From: an uncultured Lachnospiraceae bacterium
GTDB taxonomy: Bacteria > Bacillota > Clostridia > Lachnospirales > Lachnospiraceae
Direction: 5' to 3'
DNA: 64,000 bases
Assembly: GCA_910585545.1 (NCBI GenBank)
Contig: CAJUFN010000002.1
Span: forward strand, 184,428-248,427
Of the stretch, positions 43,385 to 52,477 are shown one piece after another. A model generated the notes under the pieces. The model saw only the letters and a program-made list of their open reading frames with translations. It did not search any database and was not told where the DNA came from. The position numbers were made by a program, and so were the translations under genes. How positions within the stretch are numbered: the stretch's first letter is position 1; each line of letters opens with the position of its first letter.

Positions 43385-44463
43385 ATGCTTTCTCCTTTTC
43401 CTGTATTGACTTCATCTGCCATAATCTTCTGCTGCCCTGCTGCTTTCATCAGCCGGTTCATGATGGCACTCCCAATTCCCCGCCTTGCAAATGCTTCGCT
43501 GTAAATGTACTGTACATCCTCTTCATCAAATTCTCTCAGAATCCGATATAAATTGCGGGCAATTAAATCCTCATCTTCCCTTGTTCCAATTATTTTCACA
43601 ATACCTTCTTTATAGCATTCTGCCCTTTCTAAAGTAGAAATAATCCCAACCCGCTCTCCATTCTTTTCTTTTTCACGGACAAGCTTTCGGATTGCCTTTG
43701 GTACCTCTTCTTCCTCGCCCTCAACAACGAACAAAGCCGCCTTTGGCGCATAATGCCGGTATTTCATACCCGGAGCCTTCGGAGGCACTTTACTGTCGGC
43801 AGATAAAATAGCTGAATCTATCGTAATTTCTCCAATCACATGCTCCAGCATCTCTTTCGTAACTGCTCCCGGACGTAAAATCATCGGCGGTGTCACCGTC
43901 ATATCCAGTATTGTTGATTCTACCCCGATCTCCACAGCGTCACCATCCAGAATCATCTCTATCTTTCCTGACAGATCCTCTGCAACATGCGCTGCCAGCG
44001 TCGGACTTGGACGCCCTGACGTATTGGCGCTTGGTGCAGATACATATCCTCCTCCCGCCTCAATAAGAGCCAGTGCAACCGGATTATCCGGCATCCTCAC
44101 TGCTACCGTGTTCAATCCTCCTGTTGTTCCGTAAGGTACGTTCTCTGACTTCTCAAATATCATGGTAAGAGGTCCTGGCCAGAATCTTTCAGCCAGCTTT
44201 GGTACTTCCTTTGGTATTTTCTTGACAATCCTCTCAAGCGCTTCTAACCTTGCGATATGCACAATGAGTGGATTATCAGAAGGTCTTCCTTTTGCAGCAT
44301 ATGTCTTCTTTGCCGCCGATTCATCTAACGCATTTGCCCCCAATCCATAGACCGTCTCCGTCGGAAATGCTACCAGCCCGCCTTTTTGCAAGATACTCCC
44401 TGCCTCAGTGATCACCTGCATATCTATCTGATCTGTGTCCATTTTTCTGATTATTGTTTCCAT
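43381..44463 (-). CDS. L-threonylcarbamoyladenylate synthase
   Basis: Makes the activated threonylcarbamoyl intermediate for the t6A modification of tRNA. The 360 residues include the YrdC-type catalytic domain (GGLVAFPTETVYGLGANALD, KGRPSDNPLIVHI, SAPSANTSGRPSPTLAAHVA, VESTILDM) and, after a linker around PGMKYRHYAPKAAL, the C-terminal Sua5 domain, so it is the long Sua5 form rather than short TsaC. I choose ATG at 44463, five bases after the cwlD stop; the longer frame overlaps cwlD out of frame. No strong ribosome site precedes this ATG. Confidence 0.93.
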   Translation of the reverse strand: METIIRKMDTDQIDMQVITEAGSILQKGGLVAFPTETVYGLGANALDESAAKKTYAAKGRPSDNPLIVHIARLEALERIVKKIPKEVPKLAERFWPGPLTMIFEKSENVPYGTTGGLNTVAVRMPDNPVALALIEAGGGYVSAPSANTSGRPSPTLAAHVAEDLSGKIEMILDGDAVEIGVESTILDMTVTPPMILRPGAVTKEMLEHVIGEITIDSAILSADSKVPPKAPGMKYRHYAPKAALFVVEGEEEEVPKAIRKLVREKEKNGERVGIISTLERAECYKEGIVKIIGTREDEDLIARNLYRILREFDEEDVQYIYSEAFARRGIGSAIMNRLMKAAGQQKIMADEVNTGKGESI

Positions 44464-44467
44464 AAAT

Positions 44468-45181
44468 CTAATTATAAGTCGTGGAAGCAGAATGGTCAAG
44501 GTAGTCCTTAACTCCCTCACAAATTAATTCAGCTACTTGTTTCTGATAGGATTCCTCCTGTAACTTTTTTGCTTCTTCCGGGTTTGTCAAAAAACCACAT
44601 TCCACAATGACTGCCGGTACTTCTGTTTTTCTCAGAAGATAGTATGTATCATTATCCTTAGCCTCTCTTGTATTATTTTCATCTAACTTTTTCAACGCCT
44701 TTTGAATCGTAACCGCCGCTTTTTCACCTTCTTTTGAATGGGAATAATAAAAAACCTGCGCTCCTTTTACATTGCTTTGCGGATAACTGTTTTGATGGAT
44801 GCTTACTACAAGTGCTGGTTTTTCCCGATTCATAATCTCCACACGAGCCCTCATATCTTCTGTCTTTCCTGCTTCTTTTCCGTTTCTTTTTAGCCCTTCG
44901 TCTGCGGTTCTCGTCATGACTACTTTATATCCTGCCTTCTCAAGCTGCTTTTGTGTTTTTAAAGCAATCTCAAGATTCAAATCCTTTTCAAGCACATCAC
45001 CGATTCCGACTTTTCCAGGATCGCTTCCGCCATGTCCGCTATCCAGTACAATCACCTTTTTTTCTTTCGCCTCTGCCTCTTGTATCCAGTCCGAATACAC
45101 ATATTTTTTCAGTTCCTTTCCTACTAAAAATGCTCCCAGCAGCAATACTGCCATCAACCCAATCATAATCTGTCTTCGCAT
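44468..45181 (-). CDS. cwlD: N-acetylmuramoyl-L-alanine amidase CwlD
   Basis: A 237-residue zinc amidase with an N-terminal membrane anchor (IMIGLMAVLLLGAFLVG). The Amidase_3 domain shows VIVLDSGHGGSDPGKVGIG, EKDLNLEIALKTQKQL, ALVVSIHQNSYPQ and the late VPAVIVECGFLTNPEEAKKL, containing the zinc ligands and the catalytic Glu. CwlD acts with PdaA in making muramic-delta-lactam of the spore cortex, in keeping with other sporulation genes in the window. Confidence 0.92.
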   Translation of the reverse strand: MRRQIMIGLMAVLLLGAFLVGKELKKYVYSDWIQEAEAKEKKVIVLDSGHGGSDPGKVGIGDVLEKDLNLEIALKTQKQLEKAGYKVVMTRTADEGLKRNGKEAGKTEDMRARVEIMNREKPALVVSIHQNSYPQSNVKGAQVFYYSHSKEGEKAAVTIQKALKKLDENNTREAKDNDTYYLLRKTEVPAVIVECGFLTNPEEAKKLQEESYQKQVAELICEGVKDYLDHSASTTYN

Positions 45182-45285
45182 ACATCCGACTTCCGTTTTT
45201 TATTCTCAATATATGTACCGCAGCCATCGGATAGACTATAATTTTTATTTGGCAGTTTAATTACTTAAAAGCGCCCATCGGACGT

Positions 45286-45370
45286 TTTTGCTGACTGCCT
45301 CCGCTCACGCAAGTGCGTATCCTCCCGGAGGGTTTTATGATATAGGAAAGTACGAACTTTCCTATATCAT
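45286..45370 (+). repeat. dispersed structured repeat, copy B
   Basis: The 51-base core 45286-45336 matches copy A (17726-17776) with two substitutions. It is followed by a perfect 15-base hairpin (ATGATATAGGAAAGT with its complement, 45337-45351 and 45356-45370) with an ACGA loop. It lies between cwlD and the GH18 gene, beyond the GH18 terminator, the same relative setting as copy A. Confidence 0.82.
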
Positions 45371-45372
45371 GA

Positions 45373-45408
45373 AAAAATGGAACAGTAACACATACTGTTC
45401 CATTTTAC
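45373..45408 (-). terminator. terminator of the GH18 gene
   Basis: ATGGAACAGT and ACTGTTCCAT form a ten-base stem with a seven-base loop; on the minus strand it runs into TTTTTTC. It lies about 20 bases after the GH18 stop. Confidence 0.85.
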
Positions 45409-45429
45409 GGCTCAATCTTATTCTAAAGT

Positions 45430-47253
45430 CTAGTTCACATATTTCAAGATCAATTCCCAAATATCAGGGGTCTCAAATCCAAGCTTCCATGCTGCTGTTC
45501 CTGCAAGTTTATGCTCTTTCATCAATTTTAACTTTTCTTCCAGAGATTTCGCATTTTCCAGCCAGATTTTATAAACAGCGCCACCGCCTTCCCACTGTGC
45601 ATAGTCCTGTCGTGCCTCTTCATCCCAGGTTATCTCGGCACCGGCGCCTTCTATTCTTTCCATGGCAGTCTCCATGCCCATCGCTTCGCCCTGCACTTTT
45701 GTTGGATAGTTTGCTGCTTCTGTTCCGGCTTGACTCTCCAATTCAGCCTCTGACTTTGGTATCTCTGCCCATAATCTTGTATAGAAAGGAATCGCATTAA
45801 TAACTTTTTCTGCCGGAACTTCCTTCAGTGTCTCTTCAATCCCTTCTTTCACAAAATTATATGATGCTACAGAACCGCTCTCATAAGAACCATTATAGTG
45901 CTCGTCATATCCCATAATGATAATATAATCTGCAAACACACTTTGCTCTTTTCTATGGTATTGCGCATTATAACCTTTCGGCACATAATTATCAACAGAA
46001 AGTACAAGATGATTCTGGTCACATTTAATCGAAAGCTCCCGGATGAACTGGATAAAATGCTCGCCGCATTCTTCTGACACCTTCTCGAAATCAACATTAA
46101 TACCATCAATTCCTGTCTGAATCGCTTCCGCAATCAGCTGGTTGATCAAACGCTCTCGCCTTGACGTATGACTAAGCAGTTCATATGTTTCCTCATATGA
46201 GCCAATTCCGCCGTCAAAATCCCGGACAAGCGCCCACACCTCTATATTAGATTGATGTGCATAATTCACATATTCCGCACTGGCAATCGAATCGATGTTT
46301 CCATTGGTATCTCTAACCGTAAACCAGGTTGGAGACAGTGTCGTCAAACCTTTCGTCCCGGCAATTGTCTCAAGCACTCCTGAGTTCGCCTGCTTACTTG
46401 TCACCTGATGCCATGCAAGATTGATTGTGTAGTCTTTGGAGATATTACTGTATTCCTGCTCTTTAAATTCCCTTGAAATCGTCTCCTCTTTCTGGCTCTT
46501 CAGACAATTATCCCTTACATAACCAATGTAACCATCTTCTGTACGGATCTTTTTCCATTTTCCTTCATCTTCAATAAATGTAACTTTATCACGCTTTGCA
46601 ATATCTGTTAAAACAGGACTTTTCACACCTGCTCGATAACGCACCTGCGTATCACGCTTTACAACGGCAGTTGTAGTTTTTCCCCAATCGGATACGATCA
46701 TCACACGTTTTACTTCATCATCGTATAACTTGTAATCTATGTTCGTATATTTTTGAACAAAATCTAGCGCAATATATGCTACGCTTCCTTCTGTTTTCAA
46801 AATTGCATATTTTTCGCTTTGCTTACGTGCTCCAATCTGAGCCTCTTTTGCGCCTACTCCTACCGAAAGTGTTCCTTCCGGCAATGTATACAATAAAAGG
46901 TTTTCATTTGCGTCCAGATAGAAACGCTCATTTAAGAAGTCTCTTACAACTGCATACTCTATATATGGCTCGCTGTCAAACATCATACCCTTTGCGCCGA
47001 TATTCTGATTATCAATAACTACTGCTATCTGCTCTTTTGCCGTAATTCCATAATATTCTTCCAAATCTGCTCTTTCTTTTGACGGGCCATATTTTTTCCA
47101 AAATAAAGCGGAAAAAAGAACAGCAGCAACTAATATGATCATCAGCAGCATTTTAAAGATCAGCATTTGTTTTCTTCTTCTCTTTGACTTTGCCTTTTTG
47201 CGCTTGGTCTGACTTGGCGGTCTTTTTCTTTGTTGTCTAGTATTCTCGTCCAT
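45430..47253 (-). CDS. GH18-family glycosidase with SH3 domain, membrane-anchored
   Basis: A 607-residue protein. A very basic cytoplasmic start (RQQRKRPPSQTKRKKAKSKR) is followed by a membrane segment at about 31-51. Then come a copper-amine-oxidase-N-like domain (about 80-190, YIALDFVQKYTNIDYKL), an SH3-type domain (about 200-260, VRYRAGVKSPVLTDI, IRTEDGYIGYVRDN) and a C-terminal GH18 barrel with the catalytic DGINVDFEKVSEECGEHF near residue 385 and MGYDEHYNGSYESG. Related proteins (SleL/YaaH type) cut glucosaminidase bonds in spore or cell wall. It is transcribed alone; a TATAAT hexamer lies about 40 bases before the ATG. Confidence 0.9.
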   Translation of the reverse strand: MDENTRQQRKRPPSQTKRKKAKSKRRRKQMLIFKMLLMIILVAAVLFSALFWKKYGPSKERADLEEYYGITAKEQIAVVIDNQNIGAKGMMFDSEPYIEYAVVRDFLNERFYLDANENLLLYTLPEGTLSVGVGAKEAQIGARKQSEKYAILKTEGSVAYIALDFVQKYTNIDYKLYDDEVKRVMIVSDWGKTTTAVVKRDTQVRYRAGVKSPVLTDIAKRDKVTFIEDEGKWKKIRTEDGYIGYVRDNCLKSQKEETISREFKEQEYSNISKDYTINLAWHQVTSKQANSGVLETIAGTKGLTTLSPTWFTVRDTNGNIDSIASAEYVNYAHQSNIEVWALVRDFDGGIGSYEETYELLSHTSRRERLINQLIAEAIQTGIDGINVDFEKVSEECGEHFIQFIRELSIKCDQNHLVLSVDNYVPKGYNAQYHRKEQSVFADYIIIMGYDEHYNGSYESGSVASYNFVKEGIEETLKEVPAEKVINAIPFYTRLWAEIPKSEAELESQAGTEAANYPTKVQGEAMGMETAMERIEGAGAEITWDEEARQDYAQWEGGGAVYKIWLENAKSLEEKLKLMKEHKLAGTAAWKLGFETPDIWELILKYVN

Positions 47254-47377
47254 ATTACACCTCCTACTAGACCTTATTATAACAAGATTTTACACGCTCG
47301 TCATTAACTATTTCGACATTTTTACCGTTTTTCATATTTTTTGCCTGGCATAGGGGTATGTGCCTTCTGTTACATTT

Positions 47378-47587
47378 TTATAATCGGTAAAAACTCAGTT
47401 CCTTAATACATCCCTTGTCATCTGTAATATAATCCCGCATGTATGCCGTCTCTTCCTTTACCATATGGGCGGCGGCAATTTGCATAGGACTCGCCGGCAT
47501 CCCATCCATGGTCATTTTAATGCCGTTTTTTTCGTATTCTGTCAGTTCCTGGTATAAGTCCTGATATCTTTTTATGTCACCTGGCAT
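47378..47587 (-). CDS. small conserved protein of unknown function
   Basis: A 69-residue soluble protein with no motif I recognise: IKRYQDLYQELTEYEKNGIK, then ASPMQIAAAHMVKEETAYMR and a short end (CIKELSFYRL). It looks helical and has normal codon use; a CCTCC-complement (GGAGGGT) site lies seven bases before the ATG. It reads toward the GH18 gene with a 125-base gap. I believe similar short proteins occur in other Lachnospiraceae but cannot confirm it. Confidence 0.6.
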   Translation of the reverse strand: MPGDIKRYQDLYQELTEYEKNGIKMTMDGMPASPMQIAAAHMVKEETAYMRDYITDDKGCIKELSFYRL

Positions 47588-48022
47588 CTTACCCTCCTAA
47601 AAATGGCGCAGCTGTGGCATTCGGACCTCCATAAGGCTTTTGTGATATATTAAAAAGTCCTTCTTGCTTTTCCCAGAAAATAGTATGTAAATATTTTACT
47701 GCAATTCTTTATTATTATTCATTTTTATAACTGGGAATCAATAAGATACTAAAAAAAGAATAATTTGAATTTCAAGATTTTTTTGATTTGCTTCAGATTT
47801 AAAATGTTCTTTTTGAAAGTTAAAATAAATGATAGGTATATTTTTTTGTATATCCCTCCTTTGCATGAAAACACAGCTGCTAGGATATACTATCTTCTGG
47901 TGATTCATTATTATACAACCAGTAATTTCCTATTACAAGTATTTTATGAATTTTCTTTACATATTTTTTCTTTTTGTTTATACTAATAAAAAGTAAGTAA
48001 GAATTACAAAGGAAGTGAGCTT
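47588..48022. other. A/T-rich intergenic region upstream of mecA
   Basis: About 435 bases between the divergent small protein gene and mecA. Apart from the mecA promoter at its right end I see only A/T-rich sequence; the open frame near 47765-47986 has poor codon use and no ribosome site. Confidence 0.6.
47956..47984 (+). promoter_or_regulatory. promoter of mecA
   Basis: TTTACA (47956-47961) and TATACT (47979-47984) are exactly 17 bases apart, about 40 bases before the mecA ATG. Confidence 0.6.
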
Positions 48023-48763
48023 ATGAAGATTGAAAAAATCAATGATAATCAGATACGCTGTACACTTACGCATGCTGACTTAACTGACAGACAGTTAAAG
48101 CTGAGTGAACTTGCTTATGGTTCCGAAAAAGCAAAATCACTTTTTCAAGATATGATGCAGCAAGCCGCATTTGAATTCGGCTTTGAAGCAGATGATATGC
48201 CCCTTATGATAGAAGCAATCCCAACTTCTTCGGATTCTATTGTACTGATCATTACAAAGGTCAATGACCCGGAAGAATTGGATACCAGATTTTCAAAATT
48301 TGCGCCTTCCATTCAAGACTCCTCTGATACTCCAAAGCAGGATATGCTTGATAAGTTAGAGGGGGCGGAAGAATTTCTGAATTTACTGGATAAAGTAAAG
48401 AAGGTCGTCGAAAAGCTTCCGGCCAAAGAACCGGTGAAAAAAGAAGCCGACAATCAGATGAAGTCGTCCTCTTCCATACGAATATTCTCTTTTGCTACTA
48501 TCGACAGCGTAATCAATGCTTCACATCTGCTTCGTAAGATGTACGATGGTAATAATACATTATATAAAGATGAAACAGACGGAGTATTTCTTCTTGTACT
48601 CACCAAGTCTGATTATGACGACAATGATTTTAACAAAATCTGTAATATGTTGTCAGAGTATGGATCTTTTGAAAAAGCATCTGCTGCTAACTTAGCTTTT
48701 CTGGAAGAGCATTGTAAATCAATCATTGTTTCCAATGCCATACAGCAGCTATCTGAAATTTAG
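48023..48763 (+). CDS. mecA: adaptor protein MecA
   Basis: A 246-residue ClpC adaptor that brings substrates such as ComK to the ClpCP protease. The N-terminal substrate-binding part begins KIEKINDNQIRCTLTHADL, followed by an acidic linker (about 90-150), and the C-terminal ClpC-binding domain shows IRIFSFATIDSVINASHLL, YKDETDGVFLLVLTKSDYDD. An AAGGAAGTG site lies before the ATG. It is followed by its own terminator. Confidence 0.93.
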   Translation: MKIEKINDNQIRCTLTHADLTDRQLKLSELAYGSEKAKSLFQDMMQQAAFEFGFEADDMPLMIEAIPTSSDSIVLIITKVNDPEELDTRFSKFAPSIQDSSDTPKQDMLDKLEGAEEFLNLLDKVKKVVEKLPAKEPVKKEADNQMKSSSSIRIFSFATIDSVINASHLLRKMYDGNNTLYKDETDGVFLLVLTKSDYDDNDFNKICNMLSEYGSFEKASAANLAFLEEHCKSIIVSNAIQQLSEI

Positions 48764-48774
48764 CAACGATTATT

Positions 48775-48806
48775 GAGACTAACCCGGATTTGGTTAGTCT
48801 CTTAAT
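48775..48806 (+). terminator. terminator of mecA
   Basis: GAGACTAACC (48775-48784) pairs perfectly with GGTTAGTCTC (48792-48801), followed by TTAATTATTT. Confidence 0.82.
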
Positions 48807-48846
48807 TATTTATGGCCAACAATAATGTCTGGGGACAAAGTTGAAT

Positions 48847-48877
48847 GATACAAAAAAGATACAATTTCCGTTATAAT
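48847..48877 (+). promoter_or_regulatory. candidate response-regulator operator and promoter of the TCS operon
   Basis: Two direct repeats GATACAA start at 48847 and 48858, 11 bases apart, overlapping the -35 position of a TATAAT box (48872-48877). No consensus -35 is present. This is the usual geometry for an OmpR-type activator. The same repeat recurs before the C39 peptidase gene. Confidence 0.6.
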
Positions 48878-48896
48878 ATAATCAGAGGTGAAAAAA

Positions 48897-49562
48897 ATGA
48901 ATCGCATATTAATTGTAGAAGATGAAAAATCAATCGCGGATATGGTAAAAATGTGTCTTGGGAAAAATGGATACATATGTGAAATCGCATCTGATGGAAT
49001 GGCTGCTACCCAAAAAGTTGAACAAAAACGATATGATTTAATATTGCTTGATATAATGCTCCCGGACATTGATGGTTATGAACTTATCGATTATATCAAC
49101 CAATTTCAAACGCCTGTTATCTTCGTTACTGCAAAAACATCCGTGAATGATAGGGTAAAAGGCTTGAAACTTGGAGCAGAAGACTATATATCCAAACCTT
49201 TTGATCTGCAAGAACTTTTGGCACGAATTGAAACGGTACTGCGAAGATACCACAAAACTGAAAGGATTCTCGAGGTAGGTCATATAAAAATTGATACACT
49301 TTATAGAATAGTTCTGTTAGATGACACCCCAGTACCGCTGCCGGCCAAAGAGTATGATTTGCTTTTGTTTTTGATCCGAAACAAAAATATAGCATTATAT
49401 CGTGAAATTATTTATGAACAAGTGTGGCAAGAACCGTATTTAGGAAACACACGCACAATAGATTTGCACATTCAGCGGTTAAAGAAGAAACTTGATTTAG
49501 GTGAAGCAATCGAAGCTATTTATAAAGTCGGATATCGATTGAATACGGAGAAAATGAAATGA
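48897..49562 (+). CDS. OmpR-family response regulator
   Basis: A 221-residue two-domain regulator. The receiver domain has RILIVEDEKSIADMVKM, the phospho-acceptor Asp in LILLDIMLPDIDGYELI, and the conserved Lys in EDYISKPFDLQELL; the winged-helix output domain has LPAKEYDLLLFLIRNKNIAL and TRTIDLHIQRLKKKLDLG. The ATG at 48897 has AGAGGTG six bases upstream; the GTG at 48888 lies inside that site. The kinase gene overlaps its end by four bases. Confidence 0.93.
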   Translation: MNRILIVEDEKSIADMVKMCLGKNGYICEIASDGMAATQKVEQKRYDLILLDIMLPDIDGYELIDYINQFQTPVIFVTAKTSVNDRVKGLKLGAEDYISKPFDLQELLARIETVLRRYHKTERILEVGHIKIDTLYRIVLLDDTPVPLPAKEYDLLLFLIRNKNIALYREIIYEQVWQEPYLGNTRTIDLHIQRLKKKLDLGEAIEAIYKVGYRLNTEKMK

Positions 49563-50941
49563 AACTATCATTTAGATTCTTTTATATTGCATATGTTGTC
49601 GTCCTTATTTCTGTGGGTCTAAGCGGAATTTTTTTAATCAAATCCACCAATGATACCCTTTGGAATATGCAAATTGAGCAAGCCAATATCGATGCGAAAT
49701 ACGCTGCAGACAGTTTTTTGGCATTGGCAGATATTTCATATACCGAAATGCCCGAACATTGGATCGATAATACCATCGACCAAATCAAAAATAACTTAAG
49801 CAACACTGTTATGGATGTCGAACTCTATACGGCAGATACAGTAAAAGATGAATTTTTGAATCTCAAAGATAACGAAGGTATCTCACAGTTTATCAAGGAA
49901 AATAATTTAATTATTTTTGAGACCCTTTGTAATCTTAATGTAGGCGAGAATACATATTATCTTGCATTATATTCCGATTTTACTTCGCTTTACAAACAAT
50001 GTAATTCTTTTTGGAACAATTATAGAATCGTTGCAATCAGTGTATCCATAATAAGCGGATTCCTGTTATTTGCTTTGACAAAAAGAATTGTGCGGCCGTT
50101 AAATCAACTTACAAAGACCGCAGATGAAATCGCATTAGGGAATTATGGTAAAAAAGCAGTCATCAACAGCTCTGATTATGAAATAGCAAACTTATCAAGA
50201 AGTTTTAATTTGATGTCATCTGCGATAGAGCAAAAAATTATAGAAATAAAGGAAGAATCAGAAAAACGCAATTTGTTTGTTGCCGACTTCACACATGAAT
50301 TAAAAACTCCGATGACCTCGATCATAGGTTATTCTCAAATGTTAAATTCATACCAACTTGATGATTCGGAAAGAAAAGAGGCAGTGGAAGCAATTCATCA
50401 TGAGGCAACGCGTCTTGAAAAATTATCTCTGCAATTGTTGGATTTATATGTATTTCAAAATGAAAATATTGAGCTTGAGTCATTGGATCTTTTTGAGATA
50501 GGCGAACAGTTGAAAGCCTCTCTTAAATACTTATCAGAAAAATATGGCGTTTCATTTATCGTAAACTTTCATAAGAAATTCGTATACGCTAACAGTGCCT
50601 TACTATTATCGCTTCTTTACAATTTGGCGGATAACGCTTTTAAGGCATCTAAACCACAAACCTGCATTGAAATATACAGCCAGTCACAAAACGATGCTGT
50701 GAGAATTTCAGTAAAAGATAAGGGCCGTGGAATCGCAAAGGAAAACATTAAGTTTGTAACAGAACCATTTTTCAGAGAAGATAAATCCCGTTCAAGAAAA
50801 TATGGCGGCGCGGGACTTGGTCTGTCCTTATGTAAAGAAATTGTCTCACTTCACGGATCCAGACTGCATTTCGAAAGCGAACTTGGCAAAGGAACCATTG
50901 TATCCTTTACTCTGAAAAAAGGAGGGCTGGATAATGAATAA
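49559..50941 (+). CDS. membrane sensor histidine kinase
   Basis: A 460-residue kinase with membrane segments at about 8-27 and 157-177, an extracytoplasmic sensor loop of about 130 residues, and a HAMP domain (RPLNQLTKTADEIALGNYGK). The H box is VADFTHELKTPMTSIIGYSQ near residue 247, and the ATPase domain has LLYNLADNAFKAS (N box), VKDKGRGIAKENI (G1) and RKYGGAGLGLSLCKEIVSLH (G2). All key motifs are intact. It overlaps the next gene by eight bases. Confidence 0.93.
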   Translation: MKLSFRFFYIAYVVVLISVGLSGIFLIKSTNDTLWNMQIEQANIDAKYAADSFLALADISYTEMPEHWIDNTIDQIKNNLSNTVMDVELYTADTVKDEFLNLKDNEGISQFIKENNLIIFETLCNLNVGENTYYLALYSDFTSLYKQCNSFWNNYRIVAISVSIISGFLLFALTKRIVRPLNQLTKTADEIALGNYGKKAVINSSDYEIANLSRSFNLMSSAIEQKIIEIKEESEKRNLFVADFTHELKTPMTSIIGYSQMLNSYQLDDSERKEAVEAIHHEATRLEKLSLQLLDLYVFQNENIELESLDLFEIGEQLKASLKYLSEKYGVSFIVNFHKKFVYANSALLLSLLYNLADNAFKASKPQTCIEIYSQSQNDAVRISVKDKGRGIAKENIKFVTEPFFREDKSRSRKYGGAGLGLSLCKEIVSLHGSRLHFESELGKGTIVSFTLKKGGLDNE

Positions 50942-51623
50942 AATTAAACTAATAAGTACCTTGTCGCTGCTGATACTTTTAACATTTTGTGTTGTCTTCC
51001 TGCCGTACTTGATAAATAATCAAAACGAAAATGCTATTTTGCACAAGAAAACATATTGGAATTATACCGCACGCAGCAATACAGAACTCTCAAGTGCACA
51101 GGTTATAAAACTTTATCAAAACTATGAAGTGTATTTTAATTTTATATCTTCTACTGACAATCCCAATACCAAAAGAGGCATAGCAGAGGGGGCAGCTCAG
51201 TTATTTGAAACCGTATTTGAAAGTGACGAGTATCTTAGCGAGTACATGAATAAAATTCTTACCGATGGATCTTTAATCTGTTTTCAAAACGATGTTTTAA
51301 CGGTTATTGATAATCGTCCTGTAGCTCTTAATTTAATAAAAGTAATTGCTGAAACTTCTAACGGTAGTTTGGAATTCATTTATGAAGCTAAAACAAAAAC
51401 ATTGATGGCATTTTCCTGCTACCTTTATGCCCCACTTAATAATTATAAAACAGGAACAAAGTGCTTCATAAATGACTTTACTTCAGTATTAACAGCTTAT
51501 TGCAAAAATGAATTAGGACTTGGCACAGAGGAATGCTATATTCAATCTGAAATCCAAGATCAAAATTATATTAATATTAATTTTGGTATTTTGATACCTG
51601 GCACCCAATTTGATAAAAAGTGA
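50934..51623 (+). CDS. membrane-anchored accessory protein of the two-component system (unknown family)
   Basis: A 229-residue protein with one N-terminal hydrophobic segment (ISTLSLLILLTFCVVFLPYL, residues 6-26) and an extracytoplasmic part containing VIKLYQNYEVYFNFISSTDN and LEFIYEAKTKTLMAFSCYLY. I do not recognise the family. Because it overlaps the kinase stop by eight bases, it is translated from the same mRNA and may modulate the sensor, as accessory lipoproteins do in other systems; this is inference. Confidence 0.72.
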   Translation: MNKIKLISTLSLLILLTFCVVFLPYLINNQNENAILHKKTYWNYTARSNTELSSAQVIKLYQNYEVYFNFISSTDNPNTKRGIAEGAAQLFETVFESDEYLSEYMNKILTDGSLICFQNDVLTVIDNRPVALNLIKVIAETSNGSLEFIYEAKTKTLMAFSCYLYAPLNNYKTGTKCFINDFTSVLTAYCKNELGLGTEECYIQSEIQDQNYININFGILIPGTQFDKK

Positions 51624-51630
51624 AATCAAA

Positions 51631-51684
51631 TATACAATTCCGATACAAAACGATATGATTTAAGATACAAGCCTCCCGTATGAT
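51631..51684 (+). promoter_or_regulatory. candidate response-regulator operator and promoter of the C39 peptidase gene
   Basis: Four heptamers in near-helical phase (TATACAA 51631, GATACAA 51642, GATATGA 51652, GATACAA 51664) end 8 bases before a TATGAT box (51679-51684). Repeat type and distance to the -10 box match those upstream of the TCS operon. Confidence 0.6.
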
Positions 51685-51714
51685 TTGCTTAGATTATACA
51701 GGAGGCTTATATTT

Positions 51715-52467
51715 ATGAAAAAATTTTTACAAATTATATTCTTAATAATTATAGCAGTATCAACATCATTGTTCTTATTTAATGATAAAATCGCCTATGT
51801 CTCAAGTGAAGACACTATAAATACCGCTGCAAACAAATACACTGATCAATCTGAGAATTCCTTTGCTGTTACCGAAAAATTCATCGATGTACCTGTTATA
51901 TGTCAATATCCCAGGTTGCCAACAGGCTGCGAAGCGACTGCTGCAGCCATGGTACTGCAGTATTATGGAATTAATATTACTGCTGAAGATTTTGCAAGCA
52001 ACTGGTTAGCCTGTGACGCAAACTTTTATTCAACAGATGGTTTACAATATGGTCCGGACCCAAATGAGGTTTTTGCAGGAAACCCTTTTTCAGAGTATTC
52101 ATACGGTTGCTATGCCGATCCAATCGTATCAGCAATCAATGAAAACAGTACCAAATGCGAAGCTTGGAAAATTACAGATAAATCATTAGAAACTCTTTGT
52201 ACCGAATACATTGATCAGGACAAGCCTTTGTTGATTTGGGCGACCATGAATATGAGCCAATCACGAAAAGGTAATACATGGTATTTACAGGATGGCACTG
52301 AATTCACATGGATATCGGAAGAACATTGCCTTGTGCTTGTCGGATACGATAAAGATCATTATTTTTTAAACGATCCTCAATCCGGCAGTACAGTTGCTTA
52401 TGAGAAGGAACTAGTCGAATTAAGGTTTAAAGAATTGGGTTCTCAGGCAGTTTATATTTCAGAATGA
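51715..52467 (+). CDS. secreted C39-family cysteine peptidase
   Basis: A 250-residue exported protein with a hydrophobic signal or anchor at residues 5-22 (LQIIFLIIIAVSTSLFLF). The Peptidase_C39_2-type domain has the catalytic Cys72 in LPTGCEATAAAMVLQYYG, His204 in SEEHCLVLVGYDKDHYFLND and an Asn/Asp at 219-220, so all catalytic positions look intact. The ATG at 51715 has an AGGAGG site nine bases upstream. It is a standalone peptidase, not the processing domain of a bacteriocin exporter. The shared operator suggests control by the preceding two-component system. Confidence 0.88.
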   Translation: MKKFLQIIFLIIIAVSTSLFLFNDKIAYVSSEDTINTAANKYTDQSENSFAVTEKFIDVPVICQYPRLPTGCEATAAAMVLQYYGINITAEDFASNWLACDANFYSTDGLQYGPDPNEVFAGNPFSEYSYGCYADPIVSAINENSTKCEAWKITDKSLETLCTEYIDQDKPLLIWATMNMSQSRKGNTWYLQDGTEFTWISEEHCLVLVGYDKDHYFLNDPQSGSTVAYEKELVELRFKELGSQAVYISE

Positions 52468-52477
52468 AAAAGAAAAT

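Noticed and set aside
47765..47986. A 73-codon open frame upstream of mecA
   Set aside because: It is extremely A/T-rich, overlaps the mecA promoter and has no ribosome site.
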